64,000 nt of DNA from Neorhizobium alkalisoli. Its GTDB lineage: Bacteria > Pseudomonadota > Alphaproteobacteria > Rhizobiales > Rhizobiaceae. Location of the stretch: NCBI RefSeq assembly GCF_007829835.1, contig NZ_VIWP01000014.1:62001-126000 (forward strand), read 5' to 3'. Below the pieces are notes generated by a model, which ran no database searches, had not been told where the DNA came from, and worked only from the letters and a program-made list of their open reading frames with translations. Of this stretch, positions 51,832 through 60,382 are shown in pieces (within the stretch, counting starts at the first letter, position 1; each line of letters begins with the position of its first letter). The position numbers and the translations under genes are program-made.

Positions 51832-53238
51832 ATGCTGCTTCTGATCGGTTCCTTTCTCGGCCTGATGGTCATCGGCCTGCCCGTCGCCATTTCCATGGCC
51901 ACGTCCTCCGTCCTCTACATCGTCTTTTACGGCGTAGCCCCCGACATTATCGTCGCGCAGCGCCTGATCGCCGGCGTCGAGAGTTTTCCGCTTCTCGCCG
52001 TGCCCTTCTTCATTCTGGCCGGCAACCTGATGAACATTGCCGGCGTCACAGGCCGCATCTATTCCTTCGCCGTCGCCCTTGTCGGTTGGATGAAGGGCGG
52101 CCTAGCGCAGGTCAACATCATCGGTTCGGTCGTGTTTTCCGGCATGTCCGGCACGGCCCTTGCCGATGCCGCCGGCATCGGCACGATCGAGATCAAGGCG
52201 ATGAAGGATCACGGTTATCCGATCGAAGCGGCCGTCGGCGTCACTGCCGCTTCCGCAACGCTCGGGCCCATTTTCCCACCATCCCTACCCTTCGTCATCT
52301 ACGGCATGATGGCCAATGTCTCGATCGGCGCGCTGTTCATGGCCGGCATCCTTCCGGGCGTCGTCATGACGGTCCTGATGATGATCACGGTTGCCGTCTT
52401 CGCCTGGGTGAAGCGCTGGGGTTCCGACACGCCGTTCAGCCTCAAGATGATTTTTGGCGCCTCGCTGGAAGTCATCGTGGTGATGATGGTGCCGCTCGGC
52501 ATCTATCTTCTGATGCTGCTCGGTCTGTCCCTGAATTTTGCAATCCTGATCGGGCTTGCGGTTCTGCTAGCCTGCGACTGGTATTTCAACTTCTCGGCCG
52601 TGATGGCGCTGATGACACCGGTCATCCTGATCGGCGGCATGACGATGGGCTGGTTCACACCGACGGAAGCGGCGGTCGCAGCCGTGCTCTGGTCGCTGTT
52701 TCTTGGCCTCGTGCGCTACCGCACCATGACCTTCAAGACGCTGGCGAAAGCGACGCTCGACACGGTGGAAACTACCGCTTCAGTGCTCTTCATCGTTGCT
52801 TCGGCCTCAGTCTTCGCCTGGCTCCTGACGGTCAGCCAGACGGCGCAGCTGCTCTCGACGGCGATCCTGTCGATCACCGACAGCAAGTGGGTTTTCCTCA
52901 TCCTGGTCAATCTGCTGATGCTGTTCGTCGGCTGCTTCCTCGACACGATCGCGGCGATCACCATCCTCGTGCCGATCCTGCTGCCGCTGGTGCTGCAGTT
53001 CCATATCGATCCGGTGCATTTCGGCCTGATCATGACGCTGAACCTGATGATCGGGCTTCTGCATCCACCGCTCGGCATGGTGCTGTTCGTACTTTCGCGC
53101 GTCGCAAAGCTTTCGGTCGAACGGACGACGATCGCCATCCTGCCCTGGCTGGTGCCGCTCTTCGTCGCCCTCATCCTGATCACCTTCATCCCGATGATCA
53201 CGCTCTGGCTGCCGATGGAAATGGGCCTGATCCGCTAA
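51832..53238 (+). CDS. TRAP transporter large permease (DctM family)
   Basis: 468 aa, about 12 membrane segments, the sodium-coupled channel subunit. SGTALADAAGIGTIEIKAM and ATLGPIFPPSLPFVIYG are DctM hallmarks, and LHPPLGMVLFVLSRVAKLSVE closes the protein. About 40 residues longer than the typical 425-aa DctM, with extra hydrophobic sequence in the middle (IFGASLEVIVVMMVPLGIY). Last gene of the importer before a strong terminator. Confidence 0.9.
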   Translation: MLLLIGSFLGLMVIGLPVAISMATSSVLYIVFYGVAPDIIVAQRLIAGVESFPLLAVPFFILAGNLMNIAGVTGRIYSFAVALVGWMKGGLAQVNIIGSVVFSGMSGTALADAAGIGTIEIKAMKDHGYPIEAAVGVTAASATLGPIFPPSLPFVIYGMMANVSIGALFMAGILPGVVMTVLMMITVAVFAWVKRWGSDTPFSLKMIFGASLEVIVVMMVPLGIYLLMLLGLSLNFAILIGLAVLLACDWYFNFSAVMALMTPVILIGGMTMGWFTPTEAAVAAVLWSLFLGLVRYRTMTFKTLAKATLDTVETTASVLFIVASASVFAWLLTVSQTAQLLSTAILSITDSKWVFLILVNLLMLFVGCFLDTIAAITILVPILLPLVLQFHIDPVHFGLIMTLNLMIGLLHPPLGMVLFVLSRVAKLSVERTTIAILPWLVPLFVALILITFIPMITLWLPMEMGLIR

Positions 53239-53247
53239 TCGCAATCC

Positions 53248-53278
53248 GGCCGCGCGAGACTTTTTCGCGCGGCCTTTT
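53248..53278 (+). terminator. Rho-independent terminator
   Basis: GGCCGCGCGA-GACTTTT-TCGCGCGGCC followed by TTTT, 10 bases past the DctM stop. Perfect 10-bp stem. Splits the regulator/TRAP transcript from the dehydrogenase/uxu genes, at least partly. Confidence 0.88.
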
Positions 53279-53301
53279 CAAACATATGGAAAGTTCGAAC
53301 C

Positions 53302-54351
53302 ATGCTGACCCGGATCGTCCGCCTACACGCAAAGCAGGATTTGCGGATCGAGACACAGGATTGCCCACCACCTGGCTCTGGCGAAGTGCTTTTGCGCATG
53401 GCCGCCGGCGGGATATGCGGCTCCGACCTGCATTATTATCAGGATGGCGGTTTTGGCCCGGTGCGGGTTCGCGAACCGATCATCTCCGGCCATGAGGCTT
53501 CCGGTTTTGTCGAGGCTGTCGGTCCTGATGTAACAGGGCTCACACCCGGCGCGCTCGTCGCCATCAACCCGTCCCAGCCGTGCGGAACCTGCGAATATTG
53601 CAGCATCGGCCAGCCGATCCATTGCCTCAACATGCGCTTCATGGGCAGCGCCATGCGCCTGCCGCACGAACAGGGCATGTTCCGCGACTGGCTGACCGTG
53701 CCCGCCATCCAGTGCTTTGCCGTCGGCGAGAATATCAGCCCGGCGGAAGCCGCCTGCTCTGAACCGCTCGCCGTCTGCCTGCATGCCGTTTCGCAGGCAG
53801 GCGACCTGACCGGCGCAAAAGTGCTGGTCACCGGCACCGGCCCGATCGGCCTTCTGACCATTGCCGCCGCAAAACACGCAGGCGCCGCCGAAATCGTCGC
53901 CACCGATCTTGCCGATGCGGCCCTCGCGCGGGCACCGGCCATGGGCGCCGCTGCGACCATCAATGTTGCAACCGACGCCGCCAGCCTTGCCCGATACGAG
54001 GCCGGCAAGGGCTATTTCGATGTGGTCTTCGATTGCTCTGCCGCGGCACCGGCCTTGCGTTCGGCCTTCGCCACGGTCCGTCCGCGCGGCACGATCATTC
54101 AGGTCGGCGTCACAGGCGACATGAGCTTTCCGCTCAATGCACTGGTCGGCAAGGAAATCACCTGGCGCGGTTCGCAACGTTTCCACGCCGAATTCGCCAT
54201 CGCCGTCGATCTCATCTCGCGCCGCAAAATCGATGTGCGGCCGATCATTTCGCACGAATTTCCGCTCGACCAGGCCGTCGAAGCCTTCGAGCAGGCCGGA
54301 GACCGGTCGCTTGCCTGCAAGGTGCAGATCACCTTCGGCGATACGAACTGA
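53302..54351 (+). CDS. Zinc-dependent sugar-acid dehydrogenase (L-idonate 5-dehydrogenase-like)
   Basis: 349 aa medium-chain dehydrogenase. GGICGSDLHYYQDGG and GHEASGFVEAVG form the catalytic zinc region; four cysteines in PSQPCGTCEYCSIGQPIHC bind the structural zinc; VLVTGTGPIGLLTIAAA is the NAD site. Closest in pattern to IdnD (L-idonate to 5-ketogluconate). In this cluster, L-gulonate or L-idonate oxidation to a 5-keto acid such as fructuronate is likely. First gene after the terminator, 18 bases before uxuA. Confidence 0.85.
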   Translation: MLTRIVRLHAKQDLRIETQDCPPPGSGEVLLRMAAGGICGSDLHYYQDGGFGPVRVREPIISGHEASGFVEAVGPDVTGLTPGALVAINPSQPCGTCEYCSIGQPIHCLNMRFMGSAMRLPHEQGMFRDWLTVPAIQCFAVGENISPAEAACSEPLAVCLHAVSQAGDLTGAKVLVTGTGPIGLLTIAAAKHAGAAEIVATDLADAALARAPAMGAAATINVATDAASLARYEAGKGYFDVVFDCSAAAPALRSAFATVRPRGTIIQVGVTGDMSFPLNALVGKEITWRGSQRFHAEFAIAVDLISRRKIDVRPIISHEFPLDQAVEAFEQAGDRSLACKVQITFGDTN

Positions 54352-54369
54352 CAGGATTGGAGAGTCTTT

Positions 54370-55569
54370 ATGAAACATACATGGCGGTGGTTCGGCCCGG
54401 TCGACAAGGTGACCGTGCGCGACGCAGCCCAAGCCGGCGCCGAAGGGATCGTCAGCGCGCTGCATCATGTCCCGACCGGAGACGTCTGGCCGCTGGACGA
54501 AATCCGCAAGCGGCAGGACGAAATCAAGGCCGGCGGGCTTTACTGGGATGTCGTCGAAAGCGTGCCGGTTTCGGAAAACATCAAGACCCAGACGGGCAAC
54601 TGGCGGGATCATGTGGCCGCCTGGCAGGAAACCCTGCGCCGCCTGTCGAGCTGCGGCATCAAGACCGTCTGCTACAATTTCATGCCGGTTCTCGACTGGA
54701 CGCGCACCGATCTGCGCTGGGAAACCCGGCATGGCGCTAAAGCCATGCGCTTCGACCTCATTGATTTCGTCGCCTTCGATATTCATATCCTGCAGCGCCC
54801 GAACGCCGCCAATGATTATCCGCACGACCTGATCGAAGGTGCCGCCCGGCGTTTTTCGAGCATGCCGGATGCCAAGATCGCCGCGCTCGGCCGCAATATC
54901 GGCGCCGGTCTTCCCGGTTCTGCGGATGGTTACACGCTCCCGCAGCTCCTGGAAAAACTGCGTTCCTATGAGGGCACAGACCGGACGCGGCTGCAGGCCA
55001 ATCTCGTCGATTTCCTGTCCGAAGTCGTGCCGGTCGCCGAAGAGGTCGGCATCAATATCTGCGCTCATGGCGACGATCCGCCCTGGCCCCTGCTCGGCCT
55101 GCCGCGCATTCTTTCGACCGAAGCCGATTACGCGCACATGCTTTCCAAGGTCGATAGCCGCGCCAATGGCGTGACACTCTGCACCGGCTCGCTCGGCGCC
55201 CGTGCCGACAACGACCTGCCGAAGATCGCCGAACGGTTTGCCGACCGCATCCACTTCGTCCATCTGCGCAATGTCACCCGCGATACCGACAGCCTGCCCT
55301 GCTCCTTCTTCGAGGACGAACATCTGGAAGGCGGCACGGACATGGTTGCCGTACTTGCAGCCCTTCTGAAGGAAGAGAAGCGCCGCCGCGACGAGGGCCG
55401 CGAAGATCACCGCATCGCCATGCGCCCCGACCATGGCCAGGAAATCCTCGACGACCTGACGCGTGGCGCGCAGCCCGGTTATCCGGCGATCGGCCGCCTC
55501 AAGGGGCTGGCGGAACTGCGCGGCATCGAGCGCACCCTTCTCCATCCCAGCTTCGGGCTGAACGGATGA
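54370..55569 (+). CDS. uxuA: D-mannonate dehydratase (UxuA)
   Basis: 399 aa, close to the usual 394. TWRWFGPVDKVTVRDAAQAG at the N-terminus, GIKTVCYNFMPVLDWTRTDL, NICAHGDDPPWPLLGLPRI and the final AMRPDHGQEILDD are UxuA signatures; the His/Cys/Asp residues in these segments bind the divalent metal. Converts D-mannonate to 2-keto-3-deoxygluconate. GGAGAG precedes the ATG. Overlaps the UxuB-like gene by 4 bases. Confidence 0.95.
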   Translation: MKHTWRWFGPVDKVTVRDAAQAGAEGIVSALHHVPTGDVWPLDEIRKRQDEIKAGGLYWDVVESVPVSENIKTQTGNWRDHVAAWQETLRRLSSCGIKTVCYNFMPVLDWTRTDLRWETRHGAKAMRFDLIDFVAFDIHILQRPNAANDYPHDLIEGAARRFSSMPDAKIAALGRNIGAGLPGSADGYTLPQLLEKLRSYEGTDRTRLQANLVDFLSEVVPVAEEVGINICAHGDDPPWPLLGLPRILSTEADYAHMLSKVDSRANGVTLCTGSLGARADNDLPKIAERFADRIHFVHLRNVTRDTDSLPCSFFEDEHLEGGTDMVAVLAALLKEEKRRRDEGREDHRIAMRPDHGQEILDDLTRGAQPGYPAIGRLKGLAELRGIERTLLHPSFGLNG

Positions 55570-57008
55570 CCCAGCGTCTTTCCTCCCATACGCACCTGCC
55601 CGAAACGGTCGCCACCCCTGCCTATGACCGCGAAAAGCTCGGCCCTGGCATCGTGCATTTCGGCCTCGGCGCCTTCCATCGCGCCCATCAGGCCGTCTAT
55701 ACCCAGCGCGCCCTTGCAGAAAAATTCGGCGATTGGGGCATCGTCGCCGTCAATCTGCGCTCGCCCGATCCGGTCAAGGCGCTCGCAGCCCAGGACGGGC
55801 TTTATTCCGTCATTGTCGGCGAAATCGCCGAAGACAGAGCCGAGGTGATCGGCGTCACGATCGACTGGATCTGCGCTGCCGAAAACCGTGAGCAGGTTCT
55901 CGCCTATCTCGCCGATCCGCAGATCAAAATCGTCACGCTGACGGTCTCGGAAAAGGCTTATGGCCTCAACCCTTCGACCGGCGGTCTCGACACCGCCCAC
56001 CCGGCCATCGCCGCCGACCTCCTCAACCCGCAGGCACCGACCGGTGCTGTCGGTTTCATCGTCGAAGGTCTGGCGTTGCGGCATGCGCGTGGCGTTTCCC
56101 CCTATACCGTGCTGAGCTGCGACAACCTTCCCGCAAACGGCCGCGTGCTGCGCCGTCTCGTGCTTGAAATGGCCGAGCGGCGCGATCCCGAGCTTGTTCG
56201 CTGGATCGCCGAAAACGGTGCCTTCCCCTGCAGCATGGTGGACCGCATCGTCCCCGCAGCAACCGAAAAAACCCGGCAGACGGCGAAAGACCTGCTCGGT
56301 GTCGAGGATGCGCTGGCGATCGAGACCGAGCCTTTCATGCAATGGGTGATCGAGGACGATTTCGTCTCCGGCCGTCCGGCATGGGAGGCGGGCGGCGCGG
56401 TATTTGCCAAAAATGTCGAGCCCTATGAGAAGATGAAGCTTCGGCTTCTCAATGGCTCCCATACGCTGATCGCCCATCTCGGGCTGTTGAATGGTCTCGA
56501 ATACGTTCGCGACGTCATGACAGTGCCGGCTCTGGTCGCCGAGGTCGAGCGGCATATGCTGGCGGCGGAAAAGACGCTCGATCCGGTGCAGGGCATCGAT
56601 CTAGCACACTACAAACGCCAGCTGATCGAACGTTTCGCCAATCCGCGGATTGCCCATAAAACGATCCAGATCGCCATGGATAGTAGCCAGAAACTGCCGC
56701 AGCGGATCTTTTCGCCAGCAGTCGAAACGTTGGCGAAAGGCGGCAATGCCGAGGAATTCGCCCATGTCGTCGCACTATGGATGGCGGCCCTGGTGACGAG
56801 GATGGATTGCGACGATCCGCGCAAGCCGGAACTGCTGGAAGCGGCGCGGCAGATCGATCCGGCTGATGCTTCGGCCAGCTTCTTTGCCATCGAAGGCCTG
56901 TTTCCGGCCGAACTGATTGCCGCCAGGGCCTGGCGCGATCGCGTCAATAACGAGCTGCAACAATGGTTGCCGAAAGCCGGTGCCCCGGCCGGCAATGGGA
57001 GAATTTGA
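55566..57008 (+). CDS. uxuB: Mannitol-dehydrogenase-family D-mannonate oxidoreductase (UxuB-like)
   Basis: 480 aa. IVHFGLGAFHRAHQAVYTQRAL, LTVSEKAY, KLRLLNGSHTLIAHLGLL and the polyol dehydrogenase core are complete. The best fit from context is fructuronate reductase (D-fructuronate + NADH to D-mannonate), feeding UxuA, whose gene it overlaps. Related enzymes reduce tagaturonate (UxaB) or oxidise mannitol; a broader specificity could serve the UxaA-family enzyme encoded two genes on. Its stop shares one base with the next start. Confidence 0.88.
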   Translation: MTQRLSSHTHLPETVATPAYDREKLGPGIVHFGLGAFHRAHQAVYTQRALAEKFGDWGIVAVNLRSPDPVKALAAQDGLYSVIVGEIAEDRAEVIGVTIDWICAAENREQVLAYLADPQIKIVTLTVSEKAYGLNPSTGGLDTAHPAIAADLLNPQAPTGAVGFIVEGLALRHARGVSPYTVLSCDNLPANGRVLRRLVLEMAERRDPELVRWIAENGAFPCSMVDRIVPAATEKTRQTAKDLLGVEDALAIETEPFMQWVIEDDFVSGRPAWEAGGAVFAKNVEPYEKMKLRLLNGSHTLIAHLGLLNGLEYVRDVMTVPALVAEVERHMLAAEKTLDPVQGIDLAHYKRQLIERFANPRIAHKTIQIAMDSSQKLPQRIFSPAVETLAKGGNAEEFAHVVALWMAALVTRMDCDDPRKPELLEAARQIDPADASASFFAIEGLFPAELIAARAWRDRVNNELQQWLPKAGAPAGNGRI

Positions 57009-58018
57009 TGAAGGCGCTTCTTTGCAACGAACCGGGCCGCCTGACGGTCGTCTCGCGCCCGGAACCGGTCCGGGCCGAAGGCGAGGTTCTGGTCCGTATC
57101 CGCCATGTCGGCATCTGCGGCACCGATTTTCATATCTTTGCCGGCAAGCATCCGTTTCTCGAATATCCGCGGGTGATGGGACACGAGCTTTCAGGCACCG
57201 TCGAGCAGGCGCCGACCGGAAGCGCGCTCAAAAAGGGCGATCCGGTCTATATCGTGCCTTATCTTTCCTGCGGCACCTGCCAGGCCTGCCGGCGCGGACT
57301 GACCAACGCCTGCCGCAACATTCAGGTACTCGGCGTCCATTGTGATGGCGGCATGGCGGAATATGTTTCCGTGCCCGAAAAGAACGTCGTGCCGACCGGC
57401 AATATTCCGCTCGAAGACGCCGCGATGATCGAGTTTCTGGCGATCGGCGCGCATGGTGTGAAGCGCGGCAATATTGCCGCCGAGGATCGCGTTCTGGTCA
57501 CCGGCTCAGGTCCGATCGGCATGTCGGCGATCATTTTTGCCAAGGCCCGCGGCGCGCATGTGACCGTCATGGATACGCGCGAAGACCGGCTTGCCTTCGC
57601 CGTCGACCGGCTCGGTGCCGATACGACCATTTTTGCCAATGATCAGGCCGAAGCCGAGGCCGCGCGCCAGACGGGCGACGACTGGTACGATGTTGTCGTC
57701 GATGCGACCGGCAATGCCATCCCGATGCAGCGCGGCTTCAACTTCCTTGCCCATGGCGCGCGTTACGTTCTTCTCTCCGTGGTTCGGCAGGACATCACCT
57801 TCTCCGACCCGGAATTCCACAAGCGCGAGGCGACGCTGATCGCCAGCCGCAATGCCCAGCCCGATGATTTTGCAGAGGTCGTGCGGCAGATCGAGGCCGG
57901 CCGCGTCCCGACCCGTGCACTCAACACCCATCGCGGCCGCCTCGAAGACGGTGTCGAACTTTTCCCGCAATGGGTTCGCCCGGAGGCCGGCGTCATCAAG
58001 GCGATTTTGGAGATATGA
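57008..58018 (+). CDS. Zinc-dependent sugar-acid dehydrogenase (L-galactonate 5-dehydrogenase / RspB-like)
   Basis: 336 aa from the ATG at 57008. GICGTDFHIFAGKHPF and GHELSGTV give the catalytic zinc site, CGTCQACRRGLTNAC the structural zinc, VLVTGSGPIGMSAIIFA the NAD site. Pattern is that of LgoD/RspB proteins, which oxidise L-galactonate to tagaturonate or relatives. A paralogue of the enzyme at 53302, so the two probably act on different epimers. Overlaps the UxaA-family gene end region by a few bases. Confidence 0.85.
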   Translation: MKALLCNEPGRLTVVSRPEPVRAEGEVLVRIRHVGICGTDFHIFAGKHPFLEYPRVMGHELSGTVEQAPTGSALKKGDPVYIVPYLSCGTCQACRRGLTNACRNIQVLGVHCDGGMAEYVSVPEKNVVPTGNIPLEDAAMIEFLAIGAHGVKRGNIAAEDRVLVTGSGPIGMSAIIFAKARGAHVTVMDTREDRLAFAVDRLGADTTIFANDQAEAEAARQTGDDWYDVVVDATGNAIPMQRGFNFLAHGARYVLLSVVRQDITFSDPEFHKREATLIASRNAQPDDFAEVVRQIEAGRVPTRALNTHRGRLEDGVELFPQWVRPEAGVIKAILEI

Positions 58019-58020
58019 CC

Positions 58021-59547
58021 ATGACAGTGAAGAAAACACTTCGCCTGAACACATTGGACAATATAGTCGTCGCAATCGCAGACCTGCCGACGGGCAGTGC
58101 GGTGGAGAACGATATCGTCACCGCCACCCGCGTGCCGCGCGGCCACAAGGTCGCAAGCCGCGTCATCGCCAAAGGCGAGCCGATCCGCAAGTTCGGCCAG
58201 GTGATCGGCTTTGCCTCGAGCGACATCCAGCCCGGCGACTGGGTACACGAAAAGAACGTCACCATGGGCGAGGATTTCGAACGCGACTACGCCTTTGCGT
58301 CCGAAGCCGGCCCTCCCGATGCGCTTCTGCCGAACGAGACGCCCGCCTTCTTCGACGGTTTTCGCCGTGCAGACGGTCGCGCCGGCACGCGCAATTATAT
58401 CGGCATCCTGTCTTCCGTGAACTGTTCCGCCACCGTCGTCGATTATGTCGCCGACGAGATCAACCGCTCGGGCATTCTCAACGACTATCCAGGCATCGAC
58501 GGCGTTGTTCCCCTTCCGCATGGCCAGGGCTGCGGCATGGCCGGTAAGGGTGAGGCCTTCGATGTGCTCTCGCGCACCCAATGGGGTTACGCCAGCCACC
58601 CGAATTTCGCCGCCACCCTGTTGATTGGCCTCGGCTGCGAGGTTTTTCAGATCCCGCGGATGAAGGACACGTACAAGATTGCTGAGGGCGATCACTTCCA
58701 GTCGCTGACGATCCAGGAGATCGGTGGCACCCGTAAGGCCGTCGAGGCCGGCGTTGCCCGCATCAAGGAAATGCTGCCCTTCGTCGCCCGCTCTATCCGT
58801 GAGCCGATTTCAGCGTCCGAACTGACGCTTGCGCTGCAATGCGGCGGTTCGGACGGTTATTCGGGCCTCACTGCCAACCCGGCGCTCGGCGTGGCCGCCG
58901 ACATGCTCGTACGCCAAGGCGGCACCGCGATCCTGTCCGAGACGCCGGAAATCTATGGCGCCGAACACCTTCTGACGCGCAGGGCGGAAAGCATCGAAGT
59001 CGGCCAGAAGATCGTCGATCTGATCCACTGGTGGGAAGAATATACGCAGCGCAACGGTGGCGAGATGAACAACAACCCGTCGCCCGGCAACAAGGCGGGC
59101 GGACTGACCACCATTCTCGAAAAATCGCTGGGCGCCGTCGCCAAGGGCGGCAATTCCACCTTGCGCGGCGTCTACCGTTATGCCGAACGTATCGACCGCA
59201 AGGGCTTTGTCTATATGGACACGCCCGGCTACGATCCAGTGGCGGCAACCGGTCAGGTGGCGGGCGGCGCCAATGTTCTCTGTTTCACCACCGGTCGCGG
59301 CTCCGCCTATGGCTGCAAGCCGGTGCCCTCGATCAAGCTCGCGACCAACAGCCAGCTTTACGCCCAGATGACCGAGGACATGGACATCAATTGCGGCGAC
59401 ATCATCGATGGCGTGACGCTGGAGGAAAAGGGCCGCGAGATCTTTGAAACCATCCTCGCCGTCTCGTCGGGAAAACCGTCGAAATCCGAAGCGCTCGGTT
59501 ACGGCCGCAACGAATTCGTTCCGTGGCAGATCGGCGCGCTGATGTGA
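58021..59547 (+). CDS. Altronate dehydratase family protein (UxaA-like)
   Basis: 508 aa from the ATG at 58021 with GGAG eight bases upstream; an ATG at 58015 is possible. N-terminal SAF domain (about 5-90, VPRGHKVASRVIAKGEPI) and C-terminal catalytic domain with PLPHGQGCGMAGKGEA, LIGLGCEVFQ, ALQCGGSDGYSG and NPSPGNKAGGLTTI. Full-length UxaA architecture, Fe/Mn-dependent. Would convert D-altronate to 2-keto-3-deoxygluconate, but no separate tagaturonate reductase is present, and galactarate-type substrates are possible. Confidence 0.88.
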   Translation: MTVKKTLRLNTLDNIVVAIADLPTGSAVENDIVTATRVPRGHKVASRVIAKGEPIRKFGQVIGFASSDIQPGDWVHEKNVTMGEDFERDYAFASEAGPPDALLPNETPAFFDGFRRADGRAGTRNYIGILSSVNCSATVVDYVADEINRSGILNDYPGIDGVVPLPHGQGCGMAGKGEAFDVLSRTQWGYASHPNFAATLLIGLGCEVFQIPRMKDTYKIAEGDHFQSLTIQEIGGTRKAVEAGVARIKEMLPFVARSIREPISASELTLALQCGGSDGYSGLTANPALGVAADMLVRQGGTAILSETPEIYGAEHLLTRRAESIEVGQKIVDLIHWWEEYTQRNGGEMNNNPSPGNKAGGLTTILEKSLGAVAKGGNSTLRGVYRYAERIDRKGFVYMDTPGYDPVAATGQVAGGANVLCFTTGRGSAYGCKPVPSIKLATNSQLYAQMTEDMDINCGDIIDGVTLEEKGREIFETILAVSSGKPSKSEALGYGRNEFVPWQIGALM

Positions 59548-59561
59548 GCATATGCGGATAC

Positions 59562-59591
59562 GGGAAAGGCGCGGGAAAACGCGCCTTTCCC
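59562..59591. terminator. Hairpin terminator after the hexonate operon
   Basis: GGGAAAGGCGCG-GGAAAA-CGCGCCTTTCCC, a perfect 12-bp stem 14 bases after the dehydratase stop, followed by CTTGT. Lies between convergent genes and may serve both strands. Confidence 0.82.
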
Positions 59592-59650
59592 CTTGTACTG
59601 TGGTCGAAACGGTCCCTCCCCTTGGAGCGTTTCAGCTTTTGACAGATTGA

Positions 59651-60382
59651 TTACGGACCCTGAAATTCCTGGCTCGTCCAATCATTTTGCAGCTCGCGTT
59701 CGGCTCGCTCTACAGCACTTGCATTGAGCAGGCGCCGCATCAAGGCGACAGCGACTGCGCGGGTGCGAAGATTGTACCGGCTCTCGTCGTCGCCGGTTTC
59801 CTTGTAGATGTCGAGTTTTTCATAGAGCTGCTGGAGGCGGTTCTGCACGGTACGAAGCGACAGCTTTTTCCGGTTTGCAATCGTCTTATCCGTAAGACCA
59901 AGCGCAACATCGACCAGGATCTCGTACTCGCCATCGGTCAGCCCGTGCGCTGACCCCATGCCTTTCTGCTGGATGCCGCGGACCTCGCGGTCGATCACGC
60001 ATTGCGACTCCAGAAAGACACTGCGCAAAGCGAGTTTCAGTCGTTCTTCAGATGTGGATTTGAGCACATACCCATACGTCGCGCCTTCCGGAACGATACG
60101 CGAAACACCCCGCACATAGGCCTCGTCGGAATAGTTGGACCAGAATAGTATTTTTGTATCCGGTCTTTCCCGCCAGATGGTGCGGGCGGCCTCTATGCCG
60201 TTCCGCTCTCTCATCTGTAAGTCCATCACCACGAATTCGGCACGCGACTTTCGCGCCTCGATCTCACCCAGCCGGCCGTCTTCGCTCTCCATGACATCAT
60301 CGCATTCAGGGAGGGCCGAACGCACCGCTTCATTCAGATAAGAGCGATGCAGCGCATCGTCCTCGACGATCAGCACTCTCAT
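59651..60382 (-). CDS. NarL/LuxR-type response regulator
   Basis: 243 aa. Receiver domain 1-125 with acidic Glu7/Asp8/Asp9 and phospho-acceptor Asp in FVVMDLQM (about residue 54); the C-terminal LuxR helix-turn-helix contains LTDGEYEILVDVALGLTDKTIANRKKLSLRTVQNRLQQLYEKL. Its ATG overlaps the kinase stop by 4 bases. About 30 residues longer at the C-terminus than typical NarL proteins. Probably regulates the divergent sugar ABC operon; its DNA sites are unknown. Confidence 0.9.
   Translation of the reverse strand: MRVLIVEDDALHRSYLNEAVRSALPECDDVMESEDGRLGEIEARKSRAEFVVMDLQMRERNGIEAARTIWRERPDTKILFWSNYSDEAYVRGVSRIVPEGATYGYVLKSTSEERLKLALRSVFLESQCVIDREVRGIQQKGMGSAHGLTDGEYEILVDVALGLTDKTIANRKKLSLRTVQNRLQQLYEKLDIYKETGDDESRYNLRTRAVAVALMRRLLNASAVERAERELQNDWTSQEFQGP

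Noticed and set aside
53323..55545. Very long minus-strand open frame opposite the dehydrogenase and uxuA genes
   Set aside because: Shadow of high third-position GC. The plus strand encodes well-known enzymes with ribosome-binding sites; the antisense product has no family motifs.
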